64,000 nt of DNA, from contig NZ_FNOK01000024.1 in NCBI RefSeq assembly GCF_900106995.1, forward strand, positions 62,001 through 126,000, given 5' to 3'. The translations under genes were made by a program, and so were the position numbers. The notes under the pieces are model-generated. The model had not been told where the DNA came from. It ran no database searches and saw nothing but the letters and a program-made list of their open reading frames with translations. Positions 38,809 to 46,225 of the stretch are shown piece by piece (position 1 is the first letter of the stretch; each line of letters opens with the position of its first letter). The stretch is from Saccharopolyspora shandongensis (GTDB lineage: Bacteria; Actinomycetota; Actinomycetes; Mycobacteriales; Pseudonocardiaceae).

Positions 38809-40368
38809 GTGCTCACAACAACGCTGACCGCCGGTGACGGGCGGACGCTGCACGGCCTGCTGGCCTGGCACGCTACCTATGCACCGCGTCGCACGTTCCT
38901 GGCTTTCGAGCCGGAACCGGGGTGTGTGCGCACCACCAGCTACGGCGAGGTCTTCCTGCGGGCCCGGCAGGTCGCCGGACTGCTCCGCGACGCCGGAGTC
39001 CGCCCCGGCGACCGGGTCAACGTGCACCTGACCAACCAGCCGGAGTTCTACGAGAGCTGGTTCGGCACCGCGCTGGCGGGTGCGGTCCTCGTGCCGACGA
39101 ACCCGTTGGCCAGCGCGGACGAACTCGGCTTCGTGCTGCGGCACGCGAACTGCCGGGCGGTGATCACCGAGCGGAGCCTGCACGGGGTGGTGGCCGAAGC
39201 GGCGGCCGGAGCACCGGTCCTCGTGGTCGGTTCCGGCGGTGCGGACGACTTCGACGCATGCGTCCGCGCCAGCTCCCCGCACGCGGTCGAAGACACCACG
39301 TCGGAGCAGACCGCGAGCGTCCTCTACACATCGGGAACCACCAGCCGCCCCAAGGGAGTTCTGGTCTCGCACGCCGCCTATGCCGCGGCCGGGGAGACGG
39401 TGGCCGGTCAGCTGCGGCTCGGGCCGGACGACCGCCAACTCGTGGTGCTGCCGCTGTTCCACGGCAACGCCCAGTACTACTCGACGATGTCCGCGCTGGT
39501 GACGGGCGCGTCGATCGGGTTGGCGCCCAAGTTCAGCGCCAGCCGGTGGTCGGCGCAGGCGGCCGCGCTGGAAGCCACGGTCACGAGTCTGTTCGCGGCC
39601 CCGATGCGCATGATCCTGGCGGCGGAGCAGTCGGAGCACGACCGCGGGCACCGGCTGCGAGCGGGGATGTTCGCGCAGAACGTCTCCGAAGCGGCGCTAC
39701 GGGAGTTCGAAGGCCGGTTCGGCGTTCCGATGGTGCAGCTGTACGGGATGACCGAGACCGTCACGCCGCCCACCATGGGGTCGCTGCACGGGGATCGCCG
39801 CCCGCACAGCATCGGCCGGCCGGTCCCGGGAGCCGTGCTGCGGATCGTCGACGTCGAGGGGAAGGACGTCGAACCGGGCGAACCGGGTGAGCTGCTGGTC
39901 GGCGGCGTGCCGGGCCGGACGCTCATGACCGGTTACCTCGACGACCCGGACTCGACCGCGAAAGCGCTGCGGGACGGGTGGCTGCATACCGGGGACACCG
40001 TGCGCGCCGACCGGGACGGCTACCTGCACTTCGTGGACCGCGCCAAGGACGTCATCAAGCGCTCCGGGGAGAACGTGGCGTCCGCCGAGGTCGAACGCGT
40101 GCTCAACGAGCATCCCGCGGTCTTCGAATCCGCGGTCGTGGCCGTTCCCGACCAGATGCGGGACGAGGCGGTCAAGGCCTTCGCGGTCCTGCACGCCGGC
40201 GCCGAAGCCACCGCCGAGGACCTGCGGCAGTGGTGCGCGCAGCGGCTCGCGAAGTTCAAGGTCCCCGAGTTCGTCCAGTTCGTCGACCAGTTGCCGCGCA
40301 CCTCGGTGGGGAAGATCCAGAAACACCTGCTGCGCAACGAGTTTTCCGGCGATTCGCTGGAAAGGTGA
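38809..40368 (+). CDS. Acyl-adenylating enzyme (AMP-dependent ligase, CaiC/FadD-like)
   Basis: The protein has 519 residues; the GTG at 38809 follows directly on the divergent promoter. ANL-family motifs in order: P-loop LYTSGTTSRPKG (172-183), YGMTETVTPP, then GWLHTGDTVR, the hinge DRAKDVIKRSGENV, and the catalytic Lys in VGKIQK near the end. It therefore activates a carboxylate as acyl-AMP and probably makes a thioester. No carrier-protein gene lies nearby, so CoA, an amine or the deazaflavin itself may be the acceptor. It is the first gene of a five-gene plus-strand operon ending in fbiC. Confidence 0.85.
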   Translation: MLTTTLTAGDGRTLHGLLAWHATYAPRRTFLAFEPEPGCVRTTSYGEVFLRARQVAGLLRDAGVRPGDRVNVHLTNQPEFYESWFGTALAGAVLVPTNPLASADELGFVLRHANCRAVITERSLHGVVAEAAAGAPVLVVGSGGADDFDACVRASSPHAVEDTTSEQTASVLYTSGTTSRPKGVLVSHAAYAAAGETVAGQLRLGPDDRQLVVLPLFHGNAQYYSTMSALVTGASIGLAPKFSASRWSAQAAALEATVTSLFAAPMRMILAAEQSEHDRGHRLRAGMFAQNVSEAALREFEGRFGVPMVQLYGMTETVTPPTMGSLHGDRRPHSIGRPVPGAVLRIVDVEGKDVEPGEPGELLVGGVPGRTLMTGYLDDPDSTAKALRDGWLHTGDTVRADRDGYLHFVDRAKDVIKRSGENVASAEVERVLNEHPAVFESAVVAVPDQMRDEAVKAFAVLHAGAEATAEDLRQWCAQRLAKFKVPEFVQFVDQLPRTSVGKIQKHLLRNEFSGDSLER

Positions 40369-40378
40369 AGGGAGAACC

Positions 40379-41170
40379 ATGGAGTTCAAGAAGGTCGTCG
40401 GCACCCGGCGGTCGATCCGCTACTACCAGCCGTGGCGCCCGGTGGAACCGGCGAAGATCCAGAAGGTGCTGGAAGTGGCCCGCCTGCAGTCCAACCACGG
40501 CAACGCCCAGCTGATCCGCAAGGCCGTCGTCGTGGTGCGGGAGGAGACGCCCAAGGAGATCTGGGACGGGCTCTGCGAGGCGCTGTACAACCAGCCGGCC
40601 GCGGCGCAGGCCCCGGTGCACATCTACTGGACCATCGACATGAGCGGCTGGGAGAGCATGCGTCCCGAACTGCTCAAGCTGATCGAAGTCGGCGCCCTGA
40701 CCTCCAGCTACGGCTGGAGCGAGCAGTTCGTCGACGAAGTCCCGATGAAGACGCCGGACTTCAACGTGATGGCCGGTGACATGCGTTTCGCCGAATGGCT
40801 GAGCGCGATCGAGATGGGCCTGGCCATCGGGGCCACCCTGCTCGCAGCTGTCGACGAAGGGCTGGGCACGGGCTTGTTGACCGGCAAGCGCGACCGCATC
40901 CGCGAGCTGCTGGGCATGCCGGAGCACGCCACCCCGGCGCAGATCCAGCTGCTGGGCTACCCGGCCGAGGACGCCGAGGCGGGCGGTCAGCGGCCGCGCC
41001 CGGACTTCGAGCAGCTGTACTTCCGCGGCAAGTGGGGCGAGACCTTCGAGCGCGACCCGGAGGTCGTGCAGGAGCTGGTCGAGGCGGGCGAGATCCAGGC
41101 GGCTGCCCCGCAGCCGTGGCGGAAGGCGGAGATCCGTGCTCTGGCTGGGCTTTTCGGCCTGCCGGAGTGA
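40379..41170 (+). CDS. Stand-alone nitroreductase-family protein
   Basis: The protein has 263 residues. It starts ten bases after the ligase stop with GGGAG ahead. FMN-type nitroreductase features: VVGTRRSIRYYQPWRP at the N-terminus, LQSNHGNAQL for FMN binding, and FAEWLSAIEMGLAIGATLLA in the middle. Actinobacterial FbiB has a C-terminal nitroreductase domain that reduces dehydro-F420-0; here that kind of domain is a separate protein. Dehydro-F420-0 reduction is a reasonable proposal; a tailoring reduction is the alternative. Confidence 0.8.
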   Translation: MEFKKVVGTRRSIRYYQPWRPVEPAKIQKVLEVARLQSNHGNAQLIRKAVVVVREETPKEIWDGLCEALYNQPAAAQAPVHIYWTIDMSGWESMRPELLKLIEVGALTSSYGWSEQFVDEVPMKTPDFNVMAGDMRFAEWLSAIEMGLAIGATLLAAVDEGLGTGLLTGKRDRIRELLGMPEHATPAQIQLLGYPAEDAEAGGQRPRPDFEQLYFRGKWGETFERDPEVVQELVEAGEIQAAAPQPWRKAEIRALAGLFGLPE

Positions 41171-41241
41171 CGCGTCGGCGGCGATGTCGGGCCGTCGACA
41201 TCGCCGCCACCCACCGCCGCAGTTCCACTTCGGGAGAGCCA

Positions 41242-41580
41242 ATGTCACAGGATCTGTTCACCGACTTCGAAACCGTTCGGCGCTACGCCGACCAACTCGA
41301 CTCCGACCTGACCGAGGACGAGCGCGCGGACCGCCTCGACACGCTGCGCAAGTTCGCGGAATTCGTCGAGCGCACCCCGGACGAGATGGTCGCCGAGATC
41401 TTCAACACGCAGACCCGGAAGTACCGCAAGCGCGGCTTCTACGCGACGAAGATCAAGGAGTTCTCCGAGCAGCTCGACGTGCCCAGGGGACAGCAGGTCG
41501 CCAAGGGCAACGTCATCCGCGCGTTCTTCATCGCCAACGGGCGGCGCGTGCCGCCGGAGATGCCGGAGTGGTTGATTTGA
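41242..41580 (+). CDS. Small integrase core-binding (SAM-like) domain protein
   Basis: The protein has 112 residues. ATG 41242 with GGGAGAG upstream. The helical layout (DTLRKFAEFVERTPDEMV, then RKYRKRGFY, EFSEQL) and the end GNVIRAFFIANGRRVPPE resemble the N-terminal core-binding fold of tyrosine recombinases, but the catalytic domain is absent. It overlaps cofD by 4 or 13 bases depending on the chosen cofD start. A similar small protein is at 48643-48966. Its role in the locus is unknown. Confidence 0.65.
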   Translation: MSQDLFTDFETVRRYADQLDSDLTEDERADRLDTLRKFAEFVERTPDEMVAEIFNTQTRKYRKRGFYATKIKEFSEQLDVPRGQQVAKGNVIRAFFIANGRRVPPEMPEWLI

Positions 41581-42548
41581 TCACGCTGCTAGGAGGCGGG
41601 ATCGGGGCCGCCCGGCTGTGGTGCGGCATCGCCGAGATCGCCGAGGAACCCCTGACGTTCGTCGTCAACACCGCCGACGACCTGTGGTTGCACGGCCTGC
41701 GCATCTGCCCTGACCTCGACACCGTCCTGTACGCGTTGTCCGGTCGCCAGGACACCGAACGCGGGTGGGGGGTGGCGGACGAGACCTTCCGGTGCATGTC
41801 GGAACTCGGCGGGCTGGGCGAGCAGACCTGGTTCCAGCTGGGCGATCGAGACCTGGCCACCCACCTGCTGCGCACCGGGATGCTCAAGTCCGGTCGCACG
41901 CTCTCGGAGGCCACCAGCCGGCTGGCCGCGGGCATGGGCGTCCACCACCGGGTGCTGCCGATGACGGACGAAGAGGTCACCACGTTCGTCCGGGTGGCCA
42001 CCGGCGAAACGATGCACTACCAGGAGTTCCTGGTGCGCCGCGGCGCGCGGGACGAGGTCGCGGCCGCGAGCTACCGCGGGATCGCCGATGCGCGCCCGGC
42101 CGCCGGCGTGCTGGAAGCCATCGAGCGGTCCAGGCTGGCGATCTTGGGGCCGAGCAACCCGGTGGCCAGCGTCGGCCCGGTGCTCGCCCTGCCGGGCGTG
42201 CGCGATGCGCTGCGCACGACCGCGGCCCAGGTCATCGCGGTGACCCCGGTGGTGTCCGGTGTCCCGATCGCGGATCCGGGTGAGGCCGGCCGGGCGCGCA
42301 GCCGGGCGGCGCTGCTGGCCCAGCGCGGCCTGCGCCACAGCGCGGCCGGTGTCGCGTCGATGTACCGGGACGTCTGCGATCTCTTCGTGGTCGACGAGGC
42401 GGACGCCGGGGAAACCGTGGAGATCGCCGAGATGGGCATTCGAACCGCCACGATGCCGACCTTGGTGAACACGCCGCAGGACGGCGTGTCGCTCGCCAGG
42501 CGGGTGCTGGAGGTCTCGGCCGGCGCTGAGGTGCTGGCAGTGACGTAG
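41568..42548 (+). CDS. cofD: 2-phospho-L-lactate/enolpyruvyl transferase CofD (FbiA)
   Basis: The protein has 326 residues from GTG 41568; TTG 41577 in a TTGA overlap is possible. Typical features: ITLLGGGIGAARLW, FVVNTADDLWLHGLRICPDLDTV, and ILGPSNPVASVGPVLALPG. CofD joins FO to a phospholactyl or phosphoenolpyruvyl unit, giving F420-0 or dehydro-F420-0. The usual neighbour fbiB is missing; instead fbiC follows 93 bases later. This suggests a second, dedicated deazaflavin locus. Confidence 0.9.
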   Translation: MVDLITLLGGGIGAARLWCGIAEIAEEPLTFVVNTADDLWLHGLRICPDLDTVLYALSGRQDTERGWGVADETFRCMSELGGLGEQTWFQLGDRDLATHLLRTGMLKSGRTLSEATSRLAAGMGVHHRVLPMTDEEVTTFVRVATGETMHYQEFLVRRGARDEVAAASYRGIADARPAAGVLEAIERSRLAILGPSNPVASVGPVLALPGVRDALRTTAAQVIAVTPVVSGVPIADPGEAGRARSRAALLAQRGLRHSAAGVASMYRDVCDLFVVDEADAGETVEIAEMGIRTATMPTLVNTPQDGVSLARRVLEVSAGAEVLAVT

Positions 42549-42641
42549 CAACCTGCGACTCGCCCGAACCAGGTCCTCGACGCAGAGCCCGTGCGGCATG
42601 GGTGGTCTTGCAGAACCGAACCGCGCAATAAGGAGTATGGA

Positions 42642-45011
42642 ATGGAAGGAACGGCGCACGACCTGCTGCGGCTGCCGCTGGCGGAGTTGCAAGCGATGGC
42701 GCGGGAGCGGCGGGATCGCACCCGCGGAACCACGGTGACCTACTCGCCGAAGGTCTTCATCCCCCTGACGAAGCTGTGCCGGGATCGCTGCGGGTACTGC
42801 ACTTTCGCCACGGGACCGCGGAGCCTGCGCGCCCCCTACCTCACCCGGGACGAGGTCCTGCGGATCGCGGTCCAGGGCTCCGAGGCGGGATGCCACGAGG
42901 CGCTGTTCACCCTGGGGGAGCGGCCCGAGCTCCGGTATCCGGGAGCGCAGCGGTGGCTGGCAGAGAACGGCTACGGATCCACTGTGGACTACCTGGCCGC
43001 GATGTGCGCGGCGGTCCTCGCCGAGACGGGTCTGCTGCCGCACGTCAACGCCGGGGCGCTGACCGGTCCGGAGATGGCCGCGCTGCGGCCGGTGTCCGCG
43101 AGCCAGGGCATGATGGTGGAGTCCCTGGTCGAGGACCTGCCCGCGCATCGCGGTGCCCCCGACAAGGACCCGGCGCGGCGGCTCGCGACGTTGCGCGCCG
43201 CCGGAGAACTCGGAATCCCGTTCACCACCGGCATCCTCGTCGGCATCGGGGAGCGCGATGAGGACTGGATCCCGGCGCTGCAGGCGATCGCCGAGATCCA
43301 CCAGGAGCACGGCCACATCCAGGAAGTGATCGTGCAGAACTTCCTGCCGAAGGCCGACACCGCCATGCGCGACGCGCCGCCGTGCTCCCCCGAGCGGCAC
43401 CAGCGCGCGATCGCGCTGGCGCGCGTCCTGCTGCCGGACGACGTGCACCTGCAGGCACCGCCGAACCTCAGCGACGACCCGGGCGCGCTGCTCGACTGCG
43501 GCATCGACGACTGGGGCGGCGTCTCGCCGATCACCTCCGACCACGTCAACCCCGAGCGTCCGTGGCCGCACCTCGACCGGCTGGCCGGCGTGACCGAGGA
43601 ACGCGGCCACCGCTTGGTGCCCCGGCTGCCCGTCTACCCCGAGTTCGCGGCGAACCCCGAGCGCTGGTTGCACGAGGAAGTACGGTTCCCGGTGCTGGAC
43701 CGGTCCGATGCCGCCGGGCTGGGCCGCGACGACCCGGGGCCGATTTTCCCGGAACGGGTGGCCGCCGCCAAGAACGTCGGTGACGGGGCGGAGGTCGTGC
43801 TCATCGGGCGCCGCTCGGGCACCTGGGTCAGCGGCGGCACCGTCGATCCGCCGGTGCTGGTCCCGGGGCCGCGGGGTGCCGGCCCGTCCGCGGCGGTGCG
43901 GGAGGTCCTCGACGGCCACGCCGAGGGGCACGAGCTGGGAATCGGCGAGCTCGTCACCCTGCTCACCGCCCGCGGGCCGGACGTCGCCGCCGTCGCGGAG
44001 TACGCCGACCACCTCCGCGCCGAAGCGGTCGGGGACGACGTGACCTACGTGCGCAACCGGAACATCAACTATACCAACGTGTGCACGTTCCGCTGCCGCT
44101 TCTGCGGATTCGCCAAGGGCCAGTCGTCGCTGAACCTGCGCGGGAAGCCCTACCTGCTCGGCCTGGACGACATCGCCGAGCGCACCGAGGAGGCGTGGCA
44201 GGCCGGGGCCACCGAGGTCTGCCTGCAGGGCGGCATCCACCCCAAGTTCGACGGCGACTACTACATCGACGTCGCCCGCGCGGTGAAGGACGCGGTGCCG
44301 GGCATCCACGTGCACGGGTTCACCGCGCTGGAGGTCGTCGAAGGCGCCCGCCGGCTCGACGAACCGCTGCGCGACTACCTGCGCAGGCTGGCGGACGCCG
44401 GATTGCGCTCGCTGCCCGGAACCGCGGCCGAGATCCTCGACGAGCCGGTCCGCCGACTGCTCTGCCCGGACAAGATCTCCACCGACAAGTGGCTGGAATG
44501 CCACGAGACGGCGCACGAGGTGGGCCTGCGGTCCAACGTCACCATGATGTTCGGCGCGATCGAGCAGCCGGTCTCGTGGGCCCGGCACTTCATCGCGACC
44601 CGGGACCTCCAGCGCCGGACCGGCGGGTTCACCGAGTTCGTCGGGCTCCCGTTCGTCCACATGGCGGCGCCCATGTACCTGCGCCGCCAGGCCCGGCGCG
44701 GGCCGACCTGGCGGGAGGTGCTGCTGGTGCACGCCGTGGCCCGGATCGCCTACCGCGGACTGATCGACAACGTGCAGGCGTCCTGGGTGAAGCTGGGCGC
44801 ACCGGCGCTGCGCCAACTGCTGCAGGCGGGCGTCAACGACCTCGGCGGCACGTTGATGGACGAGAACATCAGCCGCGCGGCGGGCGCTGCGCACGGGCAG
44901 ATGATGACCGAAGCCGACTTCGCGGAATTGCTCGCACCGCTGGGCCGCGGACTGGTGCAGCGCACGACGCTCTACCAGCGGGTTCCCGACAGCCTCGCGG
45001 TCGGTGCCTGA
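42642..45011 (+). CDS. fbiC: FO synthase (CofG-CofH fusion)
   Basis: The protein has 789 residues. ATG 42642 with AAGGAG seven bases ahead; the frame opens earlier at 42591 without a site. Two radical SAM halves: CofG with Cys46, Cys50, Cys53 (CRDRCGYC), and CofH with Cys481, Cys485, Cys488 (CTFRCRFC). It makes FO from tyrosine and 5-amino-6-ribitylaminouracil. It is the last gene of the ligase-nitroreductase-small protein-cofD-fbiC operon and is followed by a strong hairpin. Confidence 0.93.
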   Translation: MEGTAHDLLRLPLAELQAMARERRDRTRGTTVTYSPKVFIPLTKLCRDRCGYCTFATGPRSLRAPYLTRDEVLRIAVQGSEAGCHEALFTLGERPELRYPGAQRWLAENGYGSTVDYLAAMCAAVLAETGLLPHVNAGALTGPEMAALRPVSASQGMMVESLVEDLPAHRGAPDKDPARRLATLRAAGELGIPFTTGILVGIGERDEDWIPALQAIAEIHQEHGHIQEVIVQNFLPKADTAMRDAPPCSPERHQRAIALARVLLPDDVHLQAPPNLSDDPGALLDCGIDDWGGVSPITSDHVNPERPWPHLDRLAGVTEERGHRLVPRLPVYPEFAANPERWLHEEVRFPVLDRSDAAGLGRDDPGPIFPERVAAAKNVGDGAEVVLIGRRSGTWVSGGTVDPPVLVPGPRGAGPSAAVREVLDGHAEGHELGIGELVTLLTARGPDVAAVAEYADHLRAEAVGDDVTYVRNRNINYTNVCTFRCRFCGFAKGQSSLNLRGKPYLLGLDDIAERTEEAWQAGATEVCLQGGIHPKFDGDYYIDVARAVKDAVPGIHVHGFTALEVVEGARRLDEPLRDYLRRLADAGLRSLPGTAAEILDEPVRRLLCPDKISTDKWLECHETAHEVGLRSNVTMMFGAIEQPVSWARHFIATRDLQRRTGGFTEFVGLPFVHMAAPMYLRRQARRGPTWREVLLVHAVARIAYRGLIDNVQASWVKLGAPALRQLLQAGVNDLGGTLMDENISRAAGAAHGQMMTEADFAELLAPLGRGLVQRTTLYQRVPDSLAVGA

Positions 45012-45033
45012 GGCGGCCCGCTGAACGACTCCG

Positions 45034-45068
45034 GACCGGCCGCGGCCAGGGATGATCCGCGGCCGGTC
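45034..45068 (+). terminator. Bidirectional hairpin terminator after fbiC
   Basis: GACCGGCCGCGG and CCGCGGCCGGTC form a perfect 12-bp stem with an 11-base loop, between the convergent ends of fbiC and the OmpR-type regulator. No U-tract is present, as is common in high-GC actinomycetes. Confidence 0.75.
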
Positions 45069-45080
45069 GGGAGCCTGGCA

Positions 45081-45782
45081 TCACGGTTCGAAGCGGTATC
45101 CGACGCCGCGAACGGTCCGGACGCGCCGGGGCCGGGCCGGGTTCTCCTCGATCTTGTGCCGCAACCGGTGGATGTGCTCGGTGACCGTCGACTCGGCCTG
45201 CCAGCCCGGTGCGGCGTGCCACACCGCCTGCAGCAGTTGCCGCCGGGAGAACACCTGCCGGGGCGCGGATGCGAGGTGGGCCAGCAGGTCGAACTCCCTG
45301 GCCGTGAGCTCCACGACCGCACCCCGCACGATGACCTCGCGGGTTCCGCCGTCGATGACCAGGCCGTCGAACTCCAGCCGCGATCGACCGTGCTGGTCGC
45401 GGGTGCTCCGGCGGAGGACGGTCCGGACCCGGGCGACCAGTTCGCGCGAGGAGAACGGCTTGGTCATGTAGTCGTCCGCGCCGAGCTCCAGGCCCAGCAC
45501 CCGGTCGGTCTCGCCGCGCCGCGCGGTGAGCAGGATGATCGGGATCTCCCGCTCATCGCGGAGCTGTCGCAGCAGGTCCAGGCCGTCGATGCCGGGCAGC
45601 CCGATGTCGAGCACCACCAGGTCCGTCCGGTTCCGCCGCACGTGGTCGAAAGCCGTCCTGCCGTCCCCGGCCTCGCTCACGTCGAACCCGCTTTCGCGGA
45701 GGGCTTCGACGGTCACCCGCCGGATGCGTTCGTCGTCTTCCACGACCAGCACGGCGTGACCGGACGCGCTTACGGGGAACAT
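45081..45782 (-). CDS. OmpR/PhoB-family response regulator
   Basis: The protein has 233 residues from ATG 45782 with AAGGAG about 11 bases upstream. Receiver: VLVVEDDERIRRV, phospho-acceptor Asp in LVVLDIGLPG, conserved Lys in DDYMTKPFSSREL. Winged helix: VVELTAREFDLLAHL, ending HIHRLRHKIEENP and VRGVGYRFEP. All key residues are intact. It is convergent with fbiC and 87 bases from the receiver-only gene of the sensor pair, so it may be the output of that system. Confidence 0.9.
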   Translation of the reverse strand: MFPVSASGHAVLVVEDDERIRRVTVEALRESGFDVSEAGDGRTAFDHVRRNRTDLVVLDIGLPGIDGLDLLRQLRDEREIPIILLTARRGETDRVLGLELGADDYMTKPFSSRELVARVRTVLRRSTRDQHGRSRLEFDGLVIDGGTREVIVRGAVVELTAREFDLLAHLASAPRQVFSRRQLLQAVWHAAPGWQAESTVTEHIHRLRHKIEENPARPRRVRTVRGVGYRFEP

Positions 45783-45868
45783 GGATCGTGCGGCTCCTTC
45801 CATCGGTCGGCGTGCGTCGCACGCCGGTCGTCTTTCCAGCGGGGTGAGTGCGAGCGGCGGCGGTCTTG

Positions 45869-46225
45869 TCAGTCCCGCGGCAGAGCGCGGTCGAGTTCGC
45901 GCGCCAAGTCCCGCAGCCTGAACGGTTTGCGCAGCAGGCCGGTGAAACCGGCTTCGCGGGCTCGCTCTTCGAGGTCCGGATGTGCGTCGCCCGTGCTGGC
46001 GACCATCGGTATTCGGGTGTGCCGCAACAGATCGGCCAGCGCGAATCCGTCCATTTCGGGCAGTCCGATGTCGATGACGACGACGTCGGGCCGGTGCGCG
46101 TCGACGGCCCGCAGGGCGCTCGACGGCGTGCCCACGGCGAAAGCTTCGCAACTCAGCGCGGAGAGCTGTCGGACCAGGAGGTCGCGCATCCGGTGGTCGT
46201 CCTCGATCACGAGCACGCGCTTCAT
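45869..46225 (-). CDS. Stand-alone receiver-domain protein
   Basis: The protein has 118 residues: only a receiver. KRVLVIEDDHRMRD, phospho-acceptor in DVVVIDIGLPEMDG, and LLRKPFRLRDL with the conserved Lys are present. ATG 46225 overlaps the stop of the hybrid kinase (ATGA), so it is translated with it. It should act as a phosphate shuttle or sink between the kinase and an output regulator. Confidence 0.88.
   Translation of the reverse strand: MKRVLVIEDDHRMRDLLVRQLSALSCEAFAVGTPSSALRAVDAHRPDVVVIDIGLPEMDGFALADLLRHTRIPMVASTGDAHPDLEERAREAGFTGLLRKPFRLRDLARELDRALPRD

Noticed and set aside
38809..40368. The adenylating enzyme as part of an NRPS or PKS cluster
   Set aside because: There is no carrier, condensation or ketosynthase domain in the window. 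It is treated as a stand-alone ligase.
41589..44894. A minus-strand open frame of 1,101 codons over cofD and fbiC
   Set aside because: Composition is typical of an antisense shadow; the plus strand holds intact catalytic motifs of CofD and FbiC.
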